A stretch of 64,000 nt of DNA from Burkholderia sp. SRS-W-2-2016 (GCF_001931485.1 NZ_MSDV01000053.1:1-64000); one strand, 5' to 3'; positions 17,399 through 26,886 are shown, counted from the stretch's first letter. Numbers and translations: made by a program. Notes: a model not told the origin generated them from the sequence alone.

Positions 17399-18586
17399 TT
17401 ATGACTTCAGCGCGCGCGCGACGATGTTGCGCTGGATTTGATTGGTACCGCCGAAAATCTGGAACATCTTCGCTTCGCGGAAATGCCGCTGCATCGCGTA
17501 CTCGGCGGAATAGCCATTGGCGCCCATGATCTGGATACCATCGGTTGCAACCTGTACGTAGGTATCCGAGGCCAGGTACTTGGCCTGGGACGATTCGACG
17601 TCGCACGGCTGCCCGTCGTCGAGTAGCCTGGCCGCACGAAACGACATCATGCGCGCGGCGTCGACGCGGGTCTGCATATCGGCGAGCAGGTGCGAGACGG
17701 CTTGAAAATCGATGACCGCCTGGCCGAACTGCTTGCGATCGTTCGCATACCAGCGCGCGAGATCGATCGCCGCCTGCGCGCCGCCGACACACATCGCCGA
17801 CAGCGCGATGCGTTCTTTCGACAGCACGGTCGTCAACTTCTTCCAACCCACATCGAGGCCGCCGACAATGCTCTCCTTCGACACCCGTACACCGTCGTAC
17901 ACGACTTCGCAGGTGCGAATCGCGTGGCCGCCGAGCAGGTCGATCGGGTTGATCGTGAGCCCGCGCGTTTCGGTCGGAACGAGAAACAGGCTGATGCCGT
18001 CGTGCTTCTTTGCACCCGGATCGGTACGCACGGCGGTGAGGATGTAGTCGGCCTGCATGGCCCCCGAGATCCACATTTTCGTGCCGTCGATGCGGTAGTG
18101 CTCGCCGTCCGCATCAGCCACACCGCGCGTTGTCAGCGAAGCCGCGTCCGAACCCGAGCCGTTCTCGCTCAGCGCGAATGCGAGCCAGGCGTTGCCCGCC
18201 GCCAGCTTCGGCAAAACCTCGGCCTTGATATGTTCCGGCGCGAAACGCGCGAGCGCGCCGCCGCACATGTTCACGTTCGCATTCCAGAAGCGGGCGAGCG
18301 CGATCGTGTGGTACGCGACTACTTCAAGGTAGGCGGCCATGTCGAGATAGCCGCCGATACCGCCATACTCTTCAGGCAACGTAATGCCGAACCAGCCCTG
18401 TTCGGCGGCGACGTTCACGAGTTCCTGCGGGAACCGCTTCTCCTCATCGCAGTGACGAACATATTCCGGAGAAGCGTGTTTCGTCAGCACGCGATTCACA
18501 GAATCGCGAAATTCAAACTGATCCGCATTCAGATACGGTTGCAGATCGCGACGGTTGACGAGGTTTGCTGCATATTCTGGGTTCAC
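17399..18586 (-). CDS. Acyl-CoA dehydrogenase
   Basis: The 395-residue enzyme shows ACAD landmarks: WFGITLPEEYGGIGGYLDMAAYLEV (about 65-89), LAFALSENGSGSDAASLTTR (flavin loop), YRIDGTKMWISGA, and GGTNQIQRNIVARAL at the end. The usual MCAD-type catalytic Glu position (YEGT) is Gly here (IFGGT, 379-380). A Glu258 in LSKERIALS matches the alternative base of isovaleryl-CoA dehydrogenases. It therefore probably introduces a double bond in a branched or short acyl-CoA, passing electrons to ETF. It is nine bases upstream of the flavoprotein gene in the same operon. Confidence 0.85.
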   Translation of the reverse strand: MNPEYAANLVNRRDLQPYLNADQFEFRDSVNRVLTKHASPEYVRHCDEEKRFPQELVNVAAEQGWFGITLPEEYGGIGGYLDMAAYLEVVAYHTIALARFWNANVNMCGGALARFAPEHIKAEVLPKLAAGNAWLAFALSENGSGSDAASLTTRGVADADGEHYRIDGTKMWISGAMQADYILTAVRTDPGAKKHDGISLFLVPTETRGLTINPIDLLGGHAIRTCEVVYDGVRVSKESIVGGLDVGWKKLTTVLSKERIALSAMCVGGAQAAIDLARWYANDRKQFGQAVIDFQAVSHLLADMQTRVDAARMMSFRAARLLDDGQPCDVESSQAKYLASDTYVQVATDGIQIMGANGYSAEYAMQRHFREAKMFQIFGGTNQIQRNIVARALKS

Positions 18587-18606
18587 TTATGTCTCCTCCA
18601 ACATCC

Positions 18607-19431
18607 TCAGGATGCGACGCGTTCCAATGCGGCGCCCTGCTCTACCGCGAGAGAAATGGAGCGAAGCATCGTCGAGCGTGACTTTGCGCCGGACATCAGG
18701 AACGCGAGGTCAGAACCGCTCAGAATGAAACGCGCGCCCTTCTGCACATACGCACGCATCAGTGCTTCGTCGTACACGCCGCCCACGCCCGGCACCTTAC
18801 CGTGGCGCGCGCAGGCGGCGCAAACCGTATCGATTGCGTCGCCAATACGCAGGTGGCCGAGTTGTCCCGTGATACCCAGGTCGGCCGCGAGATCGGTGGC
18901 GCCGACGAGCAGCACGTCGATGCCCTGCACCGCCGCGATCTCCTCGACGTTGGCGAGACCCTCTGCCGTTTCGATCATCGCCACGACGAGCACCTCATCG
19001 TTGATCGCACTGACCACGTCGGCGATCGGCAAAGCTTCGAAACCGACCTGCGGCAGCATGCCGGGTATCGACCGGCTGCCTGCCGGAGGGAACCGGCACA
19101 TATCGGCAACGTGCCGCGCCTGCTCCGCCGTGCTGACGTGCGGCACCACGATACCCATTGCGCCGGTATCGAGCAGACGGGTGGCATGAAATGCCTCGTG
19201 GCCAGGCACACGGATGATCGGCGTGATGCCGCCCAACAGCGCGCCCGCGCAGATTTGAGCGGCCGTATCGACATCCATCGAGTTATGTTCCATGTCGATG
19301 AATAGCCAGTCGAAACCGGCGGTCCTGGCAATCTGCGCGATATCCACCGTGCGAGCCTGCCGAAGACCCATGCCGAGGGCGAGTTCGCCCGCTTGCAACC
19401 GTGCTTTCGCGTGATTCCTGATGCTTTGCAT
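18607..19431 (-). CDS. HpcH/HpaI-family class II aldolase
   Basis: The 274-residue protein carries the family motifs FDWLFIDMEHNSMD with the active-site His, IIRVPGHE, GIVVPHVSTAEQA, PPAGSRSIPG, the metal-binding Glu in VAMIETAEGL, and the later Asp in VGATDLAADLG. These enzymes cleave 4-hydroxy-2-oxo acids to pyruvate and an aldehyde. HpaI itself yields pyruvate and succinic semialdehyde. The gene immediately upstream encodes a succinate-semialdehyde-type dehydrogenase, so the pair makes a sensible terminal module: C-C cleavage, then aldehyde oxidation. Substrate chain length is inferred from that pairing alone. Confidence 0.85.
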   Translation of the reverse strand: MQSIRNHAKARLQAGELALGMGLRQARTVDIAQIARTAGFDWLFIDMEHNSMDVDTAAQICAGALLGGITPIIRVPGHEAFHATRLLDTGAMGIVVPHVSTAEQARHVADMCRFPPAGSRSIPGMLPQVGFEALPIADVVSAINDEVLVVAMIETAEGLANVEEIAAVQGIDVLLVGATDLAADLGITGQLGHLRIGDAIDTVCAACARHGKVPGVGGVYDEALMRAYVQKGARFILSGSDLAFLMSGAKSRSTMLRSISLAVEQGAALERVAS

Positions 19432-19450
19432 GATGTGCCTTCTGTCCAGG

Positions 19451-20941
19451 TCAGGCGCTGGCTTGACTTGCCTTCACAGGCTCGTCGTCGGCCAACTCCA
19501 GGTTGATGAATTTGGTGTCCAGATAGTCGCGGATCGCGTGCGGACCGCCTTCGCGTCCGAAGCCGCTGTCTTTGGAGCCGCCGAACGGCGTTTCCGCCAC
19601 GGATGCGACGAAGGTGTTCACGCCGATCACGCCGGCCTGCAGACGCTCGGTGGTTTCCATGGTGTTGCGCATCGAACGGGTGAACACGTAAGCAGCGAGC
19701 GCGAATGGAAGGCGATTGGCCTCTGCGATGACTTCGTCGGTGGTTGCGAACGGCGTCAGTGTGCCGACCGGACCGAACGGCTCTTCATTCATCAGACGCG
19801 TGTGTGCGGCCGGATTCGCGACGAGCGTGGGCTCGTAGAACCATCCGCGTCCCTCTTGCGACGGGCGGCGGCCGCCGCACAACACCTGCGCGCCGTCCCT
19901 CACGGCTTCGTCGACCAGACGTTCGATCGCATCGCGGCGGCGCGACGTGGTGAGCGGCCCCAGATCGGTGCGCTGATCCAGCGGATCGCCCACCTTGAGC
20001 GCGTTCGAACGCTCGACCAGCGCTGCGGCGGTCTGCTCGAAAATCGATTCGTGTACGTAGAAGCGCGTCGGCGATGCGCACACCTGCCCGGCGTTGCGGA
20101 ATTTGCCGAGGGCGGCGAGACGCGCGAACGCGTCGATATCCGCGTCGCGATGCACGATCACCGGCGCATGGCCGCCGAGTTCCATCGTGACTTTCTTCAG
20201 CGTCTGCGCGGACGCTTCGACGATTTGCCGGCCGACCGGCACCGAACCGGTGAAGCTGACCTTCGCAACCCGGGCATCGGCCATGATGACCGGCGTGATG
20301 TTCTCGGGCGCGCCGACCACGAGGTTCACCGCGCCTTCGGGGAAACCGGCATCGACGAAGCAGCGCACCAGTGACATCGTCGCGCCGGCGGCCTCGTTCG
20401 ATGGCCGGATCACGAGCGCGTTGCCGGCGGCCAGTGCCGGCCCCATCTTGCGCGCGAGCAGCAGGAGCGGAAAATTCCACGGCGTGAAAGCCGCGACGAC
20501 GCCGAGCGGTTCGTAGTGCACAAGATAGCGTCCTCCCTTGACGCGACTCTCATACGACATGCCGAAGACCCGGCGTGCTTCGTCGGCGAACCAGTCGACC
20601 GATTCCGCCGCCGCGTTCGCCTCGCCGATCGCTTGCGAGATCGGCTTGCCGGTTTCCAGCGCGACGATTCGGCCAAGCTGCGCGGCCCGCTCACGGATCA
20701 GAATGGCCGCCCGCCTCAATAGCGCCGAACGCTCCCACGGCGTGATTTTCAGCATGGCCTGCGAGCCGATGACCGCGGCATCGACCGCTTGCGTCACGTG
20801 CTCTTTGCTCGCGAGCGGAAGATGCCCGAGCGGCGCTTCGGTTGCCGGATTGATCGACAGTTGCCGGTCGACACCGGTTTGCGCCTGCCAGTGCCCGCCG
20901 ATCAGCAAGCCGTGCTGGCTGTAGTGCTCCTCTAAATCCAT
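19451..20941 (-). CDS. NAD(P)-dependent succinate-semialdehyde-type aldehyde dehydrogenase
   Basis: The 496-residue ALDH has PWNFPLLLLARKMGPALAAG (154-173), the catalytic base region MELGGHAP with Glu254, and the nucleophile Cys288 in NAGQVCASPTRFYVH. The C-terminal half holds EEPFGPV and FGGSKDSGFGREGG. It groups by eye with GabD-like succinate-semialdehyde dehydrogenases. The cofactor-phosphate position usually written VIKPAE reads VIRPSN. It is the first gene of the seven-gene operon, starting about 100 bases from the shared divergent promoter. It likely oxidises the aldehyde released by the HpcH/HpaI-type aldolase. Confidence 0.85.
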   Translation of the reverse strand: MDLEEHYSQHGLLIGGHWQAQTGVDRQLSINPATEAPLGHLPLASKEHVTQAVDAAVIGSQAMLKITPWERSALLRRAAILIRERAAQLGRIVALETGKPISQAIGEANAAAESVDWFADEARRVFGMSYESRVKGGRYLVHYEPLGVVAAFTPWNFPLLLLARKMGPALAAGNALVIRPSNEAAGATMSLVRCFVDAGFPEGAVNLVVGAPENITPVIMADARVAKVSFTGSVPVGRQIVEASAQTLKKVTMELGGHAPVIVHRDADIDAFARLAALGKFRNAGQVCASPTRFYVHESIFEQTAAALVERSNALKVGDPLDQRTDLGPLTTSRRRDAIERLVDEAVRDGAQVLCGGRRPSQEGRGWFYEPTLVANPAAHTRLMNEEPFGPVGTLTPFATTDEVIAEANRLPFALAAYVFTRSMRNTMETTERLQAGVIGVNTFVASVAETPFGGSKDSGFGREGGPHAIRDYLDTKFINLELADDEPVKASQASA

Positions 20942-21030
20942 GCCGTCTCCTCAATTGAGTTCAGGACGAATCGTCACCGGTGCCGCTGCTCGGGCATCGA
21001 TCAAGAGCCGTCTTTGCGTACATCCTGTTT

Positions 21031-21083
21031 AAAAGTATCTACACCTTGACACCAATGTGTCAACACTTTTATAGTCGGTGTCA
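21031..21083. promoter_or_regulatory. Divergent promoter pair sharing an 18-bp palindrome
   Basis: A perfect palindrome, TTGACACCAATGTGTCAA, occupies 21046-21063. Its left end serves as a plus-strand -35 (TTGACA 21046-21051) followed after 18 bases by TATAGT (21070-21075). Its right end, read on the minus strand, is also TTGACA, followed after 18 bases by GATACT. A partial extra half-site GGTGTCA lies at 21077-21083. A regulator bound here would cover both -35 boxes, so the aldehyde dehydrogenase operon and the TRAP operon would be switched together, most likely by the nearby GntR protein. Confidence 0.65.
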
Positions 21084-21171
21084 GCAGATAGCTCTCGATA
21101 GCCCGTAGCGCATCGAGTCGTAAAAAATGTGCCTCGGCGAGTCGGGCACGTCCATTTCATGGAGCGAGACA

Positions 21172-22203
21172 ATGAATTCGTTTTCCCGTCGTGGTTTTCT
21201 CCAGCTCATCGGCACGGCATCCGCCGCCGCGCTCGGCGCCGGCGTCATTGCCGCTCCGGCGCGCGCGCAAGGAGCGGCGCAGTTCAAGCTGAAGTACGCG
21301 AACAACCTGGCGATCGCGCATCCGCTGAACGTGCGCGCCAAAGAGGCGGCGGAAGCGATCCGTCGGGAAACCGGCGGTCGCGTCGAACTCCAGATCTTTC
21401 CGAACGGCCAGATGGGTACCGACACGGACATGCTGTCGCAGGTGCGCTCCGGAGCAATCGACTTCCTGACGCAAGGCGGCACGGTTCTGTCCACGCTCGT
21501 GCCGGTTTCGTCAATTAACGGAATCGGCTTTGCGTTCAAGGACTACAACGAAGTGTGGACCGCGATGGATGGCGCACTTGGCGCGCACATCCGCGCGGCG
21601 ATTTCGAAGGTGGGCCTCGTCGCGATGGACAAGGTTTGGGACAACGGCTTTCGCCATGTGACGAGTTCCATCAAACCGGTGCAGTCGCCCGCGGATCTGA
21701 AGGGCCTGAAGATTCGTGTACCGGTGAGCCCGCTTTGGACGTCGATGTTCAAGGCGTTCGATGCGTCGCCAACCAGTATCAATTTCAGCGAAACCTACTC
21801 GGCTCTGCAGACCAAGGTCGTCGACGCACAGGAAAACCCGCTTGCCCTGATTGATACGGGCCGCTTCTATGAGGTGCAGAAATACTGCTCCCTCACCGGT
21901 CACATGTGGGATGGCTTCTGGTTCCTCGCGAACGCGCGCTCATGGGGGAAATTGCCGCCGCAACTGCAAACGGTCGTTGCGAAGCATTTGAACGCCGCCG
22001 CCGTGAAACAGCGCGCGGACATCGCGTCGCTCAATTCCACGCTCGCGACGCAATTGCAAACCCGCGGCATGGTCTTCAACAAACCGGAAATCGAGCCGTT
22101 TCGCACAACGTTGCAAAAGGCCGGCTTTTACGACCAGTGGCGCAAAAAGTACGGCGACGAATCGTGGGCGCTACTCGAGAAGTACACGCAGAAGCTCGCA
22201 TGA
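21172..22203 (+). CDS. TRAP transporter substrate-binding protein (DctP family)
   Basis: The 343-residue protein begins with a twin-arginine leader (SRRGFLQLIGTASAAALGAG ... APARAQ) and has the DctP fold: KYANNLAIAHPLNVRAKEAAEAIRRETGGRVELQIFPNGQMGTD, LKGLKIRVP and the AQENPLALI region of the ligand-clamping Arg/Asn site. DctP proteins bind carboxylates in the periplasm and hand them to the membrane subunits. GGAG at 21161-21164, seven bases from ATG 21172, fixes the start. The membrane subunit gene follows directly, so this unit imports the acid that the divergent operon probably degrades. Confidence 0.85.
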   Translation: MNSFSRRGFLQLIGTASAAALGAGVIAAPARAQGAAQFKLKYANNLAIAHPLNVRAKEAAEAIRRETGGRVELQIFPNGQMGTDTDMLSQVRSGAIDFLTQGGTVLSTLVPVSSINGIGFAFKDYNEVWTAMDGALGAHIRAAISKVGLVAMDKVWDNGFRHVTSSIKPVQSPADLKGLKIRVPVSPLWTSMFKAFDASPTSINFSETYSALQTKVVDAQENPLALIDTGRFYEVQKYCSLTGHMWDGFWFLANARSWGKLPPQLQTVVAKHLNAAAVKQRADIASLNSTLATQLQTRGMVFNKPEIEPFRTTLQKAGFYDQWRKKYGDESWALLEKYTQKLA

Positions 22204-22238
22204 GAACGCACCGCTCACACGTGTCTGGAGAGGATGTC

Positions 22239-24146
22239 ATGACTTCCCGAGTTTATCCGGAGCAGGTTCTAGCGAATGAATTGGACGGCGCCCAAATGTC
22301 CGCGGGTATAGCAAGGATCCCGCGCATCGGCGCCGCGCTCGAAACCGTCATTAAGTGGATCACCGAGGTGCCGGCCGCCGTGCTTCTGCTCGCCGAGGTC
22401 GGGTTGCTGCTCGCCAACGTCTCGTGTCGCTATTTATTGCACGACCCGATCATCTGGGGCGACGAGCTGGCATCCATCCTTTTCATCTGGCTTTCGATGC
22501 TCGGCGCGGTGATCGCGCTAAGGCGCGGCGAGCACATGCGTCTGACGATGTTTCTGGCGAAGATGCCGCCGTCGCGACGCGTGTTCGCCGAGACGCTCGG
22601 CAACGTCATCGTGATGACCTTCGTGTTGCTGCTGGTTCGCCCGGCTACCGAGTGGGCGCTGGACGAATGGATCATCACCACACCCGCGCTGAGCCTGCCG
22701 AACGCACTACCGGCGGCGGCGATTCCGGTCGGAGCAATCCTGATGCTCGTGCTTGCCGCGACCCGCCTGCTCGAACGCTCGACTCTGCGCGACTGCGCCG
22801 CCGCGTTCGCGCTCGTCGGCGGGATCGCGCTGGCACTGTATCTGGGCCGTAACGCGCTCGCACCGCTGACCGCCGTCAACCTGCTGCTATTTTTCGGCGT
22901 CGGCACGATCACGATCATCTGCCTTGGCGTGCCGATCATGGTCGCATTTGGCGTGTGCACACTCGCGTACCTCGCGACGGTCACCGACGCCCCGCTGACG
23001 ATCGTGGTCAGCACGATGAGCCAGGGCATGTCGGGACTGATCCTGCTTGCGGTGCCGCTGTTCATTCTTCTCGGCTCGTTGATGGAAGCGATGGGCCTGG
23101 CGGAAGTGATGATCCGCTTTCTTGCCTCGCTTATCGGCCACAAGCGCGGAGGGCTGGCCTACGTGCTGGTAGGGGCGATGTATCTCGTCTCGGGGATTTC
23201 CGGTTCGAAAGTCGCGGACATGGCCGCGCTTGCGCCGGGCCTGTTTCCGGAAATGAAAAAACGCGGTGCGAACGAAGGCGACCTCGTTGCGATGCTCAGC
23301 GCCGCCGCGGCGATGTCCGAGACCATTCCGCCCAGTCTCGTGCTGATTACAATCGGCTCCGTCACGGGCGTATCGATTGCCGCGTTGTTCACCGGCGGCT
23401 TCATGCCCGCGGCGGTTGGTGCGGCAGCCTTGTGCGCGGTGATCTGGTACAAAAGTCGCAAGGAGAAACTCGAAGGCGTGGTGCGTGCCACCCGCGGCGA
23501 GATCGGCCGCACGCTGCTTGCCGCCGCGCCGGCGCTCGCGCTGCCGTTCGTGATCCGGGCGGCCGTGGTCGAGGGCGTCGCAACCGCCACGGAAGTGGCG
23601 ACCATCGGCGTGGCTTACACTTGCATCGTCGGCTTGCTGATCTATCGGCGCTTCAAGTGGAACCGGCTGTATCCGATCCTCGTCGAAACCGTATCTTTGT
23701 CCGGTGCGATCCTGATCATCATCGGCTGCGCGACGGCGATGGGATGGGCGCTCACGCAGTCGGGCTTCTCGTCGCAACTGGCCACGCTGATGATGGCGAT
23801 GTCCGGCGGCAAGTTTGGTTTCCTTGCGATCTCGGCGGTGACCTTCGTGATCCTCGGCAGCTTTCTGGAAGGCATTCCCGCGATCGTGCTGTTTGGTCCG
23901 CTCCTCTTTCCGGTCGCACACGCGATGGGGATCTCGGACGTGCATTACGCAATGGTGGTGGTTTTTGCAATGGGCCTCGGTCTGTTTGCGCCGCCGATCG
24001 GCCTCGGCTTTTACTCGGCATGCGCGGTCAGCAAAGTCGACCCGACCAAGGCGATGCGCCGCGTATGGCCATATCTCGGCGCGTTGGCGGTTGCGCTCCT
24101 CGTGATCGTTGCCGTGCCTTGGGTATCGACCGGATTTCTGCGCTGA
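22239..24146 (+). CDS. Fused TRAP transporter membrane protein (DctQ-DctM)
   Basis: The 635-residue integral membrane protein fuses the small DctQ subunit (about residues 25-180, including RYLLHDPIIWGDELASILFIWLS) to the large DctM channel (about 205-630). The DctM part includes VPIMVAFGVCTLAYL, VPLFILLGSLMEAMG, the SGISGSKVADMAALAPGLFPEM block and the PPIGLGFYSACAVSK end. Fused QM proteins are a known TRAP variant. A GGAG AGGA cluster just before ATG 22239 defines the start; an in-frame codon at 21906 lies inside the binding-protein gene. It uses an ion gradient to import the bound carboxylate. Confidence 0.85.
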   Translation: MTSRVYPEQVLANELDGAQMSAGIARIPRIGAALETVIKWITEVPAAVLLLAEVGLLLANVSCRYLLHDPIIWGDELASILFIWLSMLGAVIALRRGEHMRLTMFLAKMPPSRRVFAETLGNVIVMTFVLLLVRPATEWALDEWIITTPALSLPNALPAAAIPVGAILMLVLAATRLLERSTLRDCAAAFALVGGIALALYLGRNALAPLTAVNLLLFFGVGTITIICLGVPIMVAFGVCTLAYLATVTDAPLTIVVSTMSQGMSGLILLAVPLFILLGSLMEAMGLAEVMIRFLASLIGHKRGGLAYVLVGAMYLVSGISGSKVADMAALAPGLFPEMKKRGANEGDLVAMLSAAAAMSETIPPSLVLITIGSVTGVSIAALFTGGFMPAAVGAAALCAVIWYKSRKEKLEGVVRATRGEIGRTLLAAAPALALPFVIRAAVVEGVATATEVATIGVAYTCIVGLLIYRRFKWNRLYPILVETVSLSGAILIIIGCATAMGWALTQSGFSSQLATLMMAMSGGKFGFLAISAVTFVILGSFLEGIPAIVLFGPLLFPVAHAMGISDVHYAMVVVFAMGLGLFAPPIGLGFYSACAVSKVDPTKAMRRVWPYLGALAVALLVIVAVPWVSTGFLR

Positions 24147-24171
24147 CAACCCGTGCAACATAGGATGCAAT

Positions 24172-24930
24172 ATGACATTGATGAGGGCCAAAGTCCCCAA
24201 AACCACGATCAGGCGCGGCGCGAAGAGCGCGACGTCGATCGCACTCGACAGCAAGGTCAACACTCGGGCACCGGAGGCGATCGCGTCCAAACTGGATGAC
24301 GTCCGCGCGCAGGTACGGGCCATGATCCAGCGAGGCGAACTTCGCCCCGGCGAGCGCGTGAACGAACAGGCGCTTGCGCAACAGATCGGCGTTGGACGCA
24401 ACTCGGCACGCGAGGCGCTGCGCGCGCTCGAACAGGCGGGACTCGTACGCATCGTTCCCAACCGCGGCGCCGAGGTGAGGCGCCTGTCGCTCGAAGAAGC
24501 CATGGACCTCTACGAGATCCGCGCGGGACTGGCGCGCACCGCGGGACGCCTCGCCACGCTGCGGATCACCGGCGAGGAAGAGCAAATACTCGCCAATCTC
24601 ATCGAGCGGATGGAGGCGGCTGTCGTGGCTCGCGACGAACGTGAGTATCAGGCGCTGAACGACGAATTCCACCGCCACCTGTTGAACGCAACCAAGAACC
24701 CGCGTCTCATCAAAATCAACCAGGCCGTGGAAGAAGAACTGACGCTCTATATCCACAAGGGCGTCTATTCGTTCGCGCAGATGCAGCGCTCGGCGAAAGA
24801 GCACCGCGAGATTTTCGACGCACTGCGGACCGGACAGCCGGACCTTGCCGCACAGGCGTTCGAGATGCACGTACTGACCGGTAAAAAGCGCATGCTGGAC
24901 ACCGTTTCGACGGATGCTCAAGACCGCTGA
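24172..24930 (+). CDS. GntR-family (FadR/FCD subfamily) regulator
   Basis: The 252-residue protein has a basic arm, a winged helix (VRAQVRAMIQRGELRPGERVNEQALAQQIGVGRNSAREALRALEQAGLV, about 43-90), and an FCD effector domain with the expected metal/ligand residues (DEFHRHLL, EHREIFDAL). FCD regulators sense carboxylates. It sits 25 bases after the TRAP gene in the same unit and is the natural controller of the divergent promoter palindrome at 21046-21063. AGGA at 24161-24164 supports ATG 24172; the upstream in-frame ATG at 24109 overlaps the TRAP gene. Confidence 0.85.
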   Translation: MTLMRAKVPKTTIRRGAKSATSIALDSKVNTRAPEAIASKLDDVRAQVRAMIQRGELRPGERVNEQALAQQIGVGRNSAREALRALEQAGLVRIVPNRGAEVRRLSLEEAMDLYEIRAGLARTAGRLATLRITGEEEQILANLIERMEAAVVARDEREYQALNDEFHRHLLNATKNPRLIKINQAVEEELTLYIHKGVYSFAQMQRSAKEHREIFDALRTGQPDLAAQAFEMHVLTGKKRMLDTVSTDAQDR

Positions 24931-24967
24931 ATAAATTCGTCACTCCGACGAGCAAGAGGACCAACAG

Positions 24968-25900
24968 TTGAAAACCATCGTCGTCCTGGATCGCGCGACA
25001 TTGCCCGCGAACCTGCCGCAGTTTTCCTTTGCCCATCAGTGGGTCGAGTATGCGTTCACGGAACCCGGGCAGGTGGTTGAACGCTGCCGCGACGCGCAGA
25101 TCGTCATCACCAATAAGGTTCCGCTTACCCGCGAAGCGCTGCTGCAACTGCGTGAATTAAAACTGGTCGGTGTCCCCGCGGCCGGGGTCAACCACCTGCA
25201 TCTCGCAACTTGCTCGGAGCGCGGCATCCCGGTCGTTGCATGCCCGGGCTACTCGACGCTATCGGTGCCGGAGCACGCGTTTGCGCTCATGATGGCACTG
25301 CGCCGCAATCTCGTCCCCTATTGGCGCGATGTCCATGCGGGCGGATGGAGCGGCTCGCCGACGTTCTTCGCGGAACTGCATCCCGTCTCCGACCTGTTCG
25401 GGTCTACGCTGGGAATCGTCGGTGCGGGGCACGGCGGGAAACGAATGGCGCAGTTGGCCGAAGCGTTCGGAATGCGGGTACTTTTCGCGGAACGCAGGAA
25501 CGCCGCCACGGTTCGGCCCGGCTACACGGCGTTTACAGAGGTGTTGCGCGAAGCCGATATCATCAGCCTGCATTGCCCGCTGACCGACGACACGCGTCGC
25601 CTGTTCGCTCTGCCCGAGTTCGAACAGATGAAGCGAACCGCCTCGCTCGTCAACACGGCGCGCGGAGGCATCGTCGATGAAAGCGCCCTTATCGAAGCAC
25701 TCGACCGCAAGCTGATCGCCAATGCGGCACTCGACGTTCTTGAAGAAGAACCGCCGTCGGCTGCGCATCCGTTGCTGTGCAATCCGCGGGCCGATCTGAT
25801 CGTCACGCCACATGTCGCGTGGCGGACCGATGTGGCAATGACACGGCTGCTCACTCAACTGGAACAGGGAATCGAGCAGCACTTTGCGCGTGGCGCATAG
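24968..25900 (+). CDS. D-2-hydroxyacid dehydrogenase family protein
   Basis: The 310-residue NAD(P)-binding protein belongs to the phosphoglycerate/glycerate dehydrogenase family. It has the dinucleotide loop LGIVGAGHGGKRMAQ (about 149-163), the Arg of VNTARGGIVDE, the Glu in DVLEEEPP, and the catalytic His in VTPHVAWRT. Such enzymes interconvert 2-oxo and D-2-hydroxy acids. The start is a TTG at 24968, supported by AGAGGA at 24955-24960 and the typical MKTIVVLD opening. Last gene of the TRAP operon, it suggests that a 2-hydroxy or 2-oxo acid is an intermediate of the pathway. Confidence 0.8.
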   Translation: MKTIVVLDRATLPANLPQFSFAHQWVEYAFTEPGQVVERCRDAQIVITNKVPLTREALLQLRELKLVGVPAAGVNHLHLATCSERGIPVVACPGYSTLSVPEHAFALMMALRRNLVPYWRDVHAGGWSGSPTFFAELHPVSDLFGSTLGIVGAGHGGKRMAQLAEAFGMRVLFAERRNAATVRPGYTAFTEVLREADIISLHCPLTDDTRRLFALPEFEQMKRTASLVNTARGGIVDESALIEALDRKLIANAALDVLEEEPPSAAHPLLCNPRADLIVTPHVAWRTDVAMTRLLTQLEQGIEQHFARGA

Positions 25901-26181
25901 CGAACAGTCAGCCGGCTTCGGCGATTTCCGCTTACGCGCTTCGCACAGCGTGACCTGGTTCTCGGTGATGCCGCGTTGCGCGAGTGATCGCGTCGCCGAA
26001 TTAGCAACGTGTTTTCGTCGCAAAAAGAGCGTACCGCCGCATCAGGTTAGAAGCTGAACTTATAAATGGTACGATCCGATTTATCGACAGGAGCCGGTCG
26101 CGCCCGCGTATGCCGGCGAAAGTACGCCACTTCCCTGTTCGCCGGGGCATAATCTCCGAGCTCATTGTTCCGCTTCCCCTC

Positions 26182-26877
26182 ATGAAGAAAAACGGCCCGA
26201 CCAGAAACGTTTCCCGAACCGAACCATCGAACTCGCCCGATCAGCTGCTGGCCGACGTCGCATTTGCGCAGATCGAGGAAATGATCATCACACGCAAACT
26301 GCAGCCCGGTTCGATGATTTCCGAAAGCCAGCTCGCCGCCGATATGGAGATGGGACGCACACCGGTCCGCGAAGCATTGCAGAGGTTGCGACAGATCGGT
26401 TTCGTCGAAATGCTGCCCAGACGCGGCACGCTCGTCGCCGGCGTCGATATTCGCCAGCAGCTCGAGCTGCTCGAAGTCAGACGCCCGCTCGAGGAACTCG
26501 TCGTCCGCATGGCGGCGCTGCGCGCCACGCCGGAGGAGCGCGCGGACCTGAAGAGGCTCGCGCAGCAGATGATTACCGCGGCGAAACGCAACGATATGAA
26601 GGCATGGATCACGACCGGCGGGGAAATCCACGACGCGGAAGTGCGCGCGACTCACAACAGTATGCTGATCACCAGCATGCTGCCGATTCACGCGCAATCG
26701 CGGCGCTTCTGGTATCACCACATCGCGCAGAATCGCGCATACGTCGAAGGGGCGCAGTTGCACTCGAACGTGTTGACTGCTATTGCCGACGGAGACAGCG
26801 ACCGGGCCGCCGCGGCTGCCCAGCAATTGATGCAGTTCATCGAGCGCTTTACCCGCTCTACGCTCGACACCTTCTAA
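26182..26877 (+). CDS. GntR-family (FCD subfamily) regulator
   Basis: The 231-residue protein has a winged helix (VAFAQIEEMIITRKLQPGSMISESQLAADMEMGRTPVREALQRLRQIGFVEMLPRRGTLV, about 25-85) and an FCD-type C-terminal domain with His-containing segments (GGEIHDAEVRATHN, WYHHIAQNR). The start is uncertain: ATG 26182 starts just before the basic arm, ATG 26110 would add 24 residues, and neither has a good ribosome site. It converges on the MFS gene, whose operon starts at a 30-base palindrome at 32159-32188. I infer that this regulator acts there. Confidence 0.8.
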   Translation: MKKNGPTRNVSRTEPSNSPDQLLADVAFAQIEEMIITRKLQPGSMISESQLAADMEMGRTPVREALQRLRQIGFVEMLPRRGTLVAGVDIRQQLELLEVRRPLEELVVRMAALRATPEERADLKRLAQQMITAAKRNDMKAWITTGGEIHDAEVRATHNSMLITSMLPIHAQSRRFWYHHIAQNRAYVEGAQLHSNVLTAIADGDSDRAAAAAQQLMQFIERFTRSTLDTF

Positions 26878-26886
26878 CGCAACGAT

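Noticed and set aside
22887-24503. 538-codon open frame opposite the TRAP membrane gene and gntR
   Set aside because: It spans two well-supported genes on the other strand and has Arg/His-rich composition with no domain.
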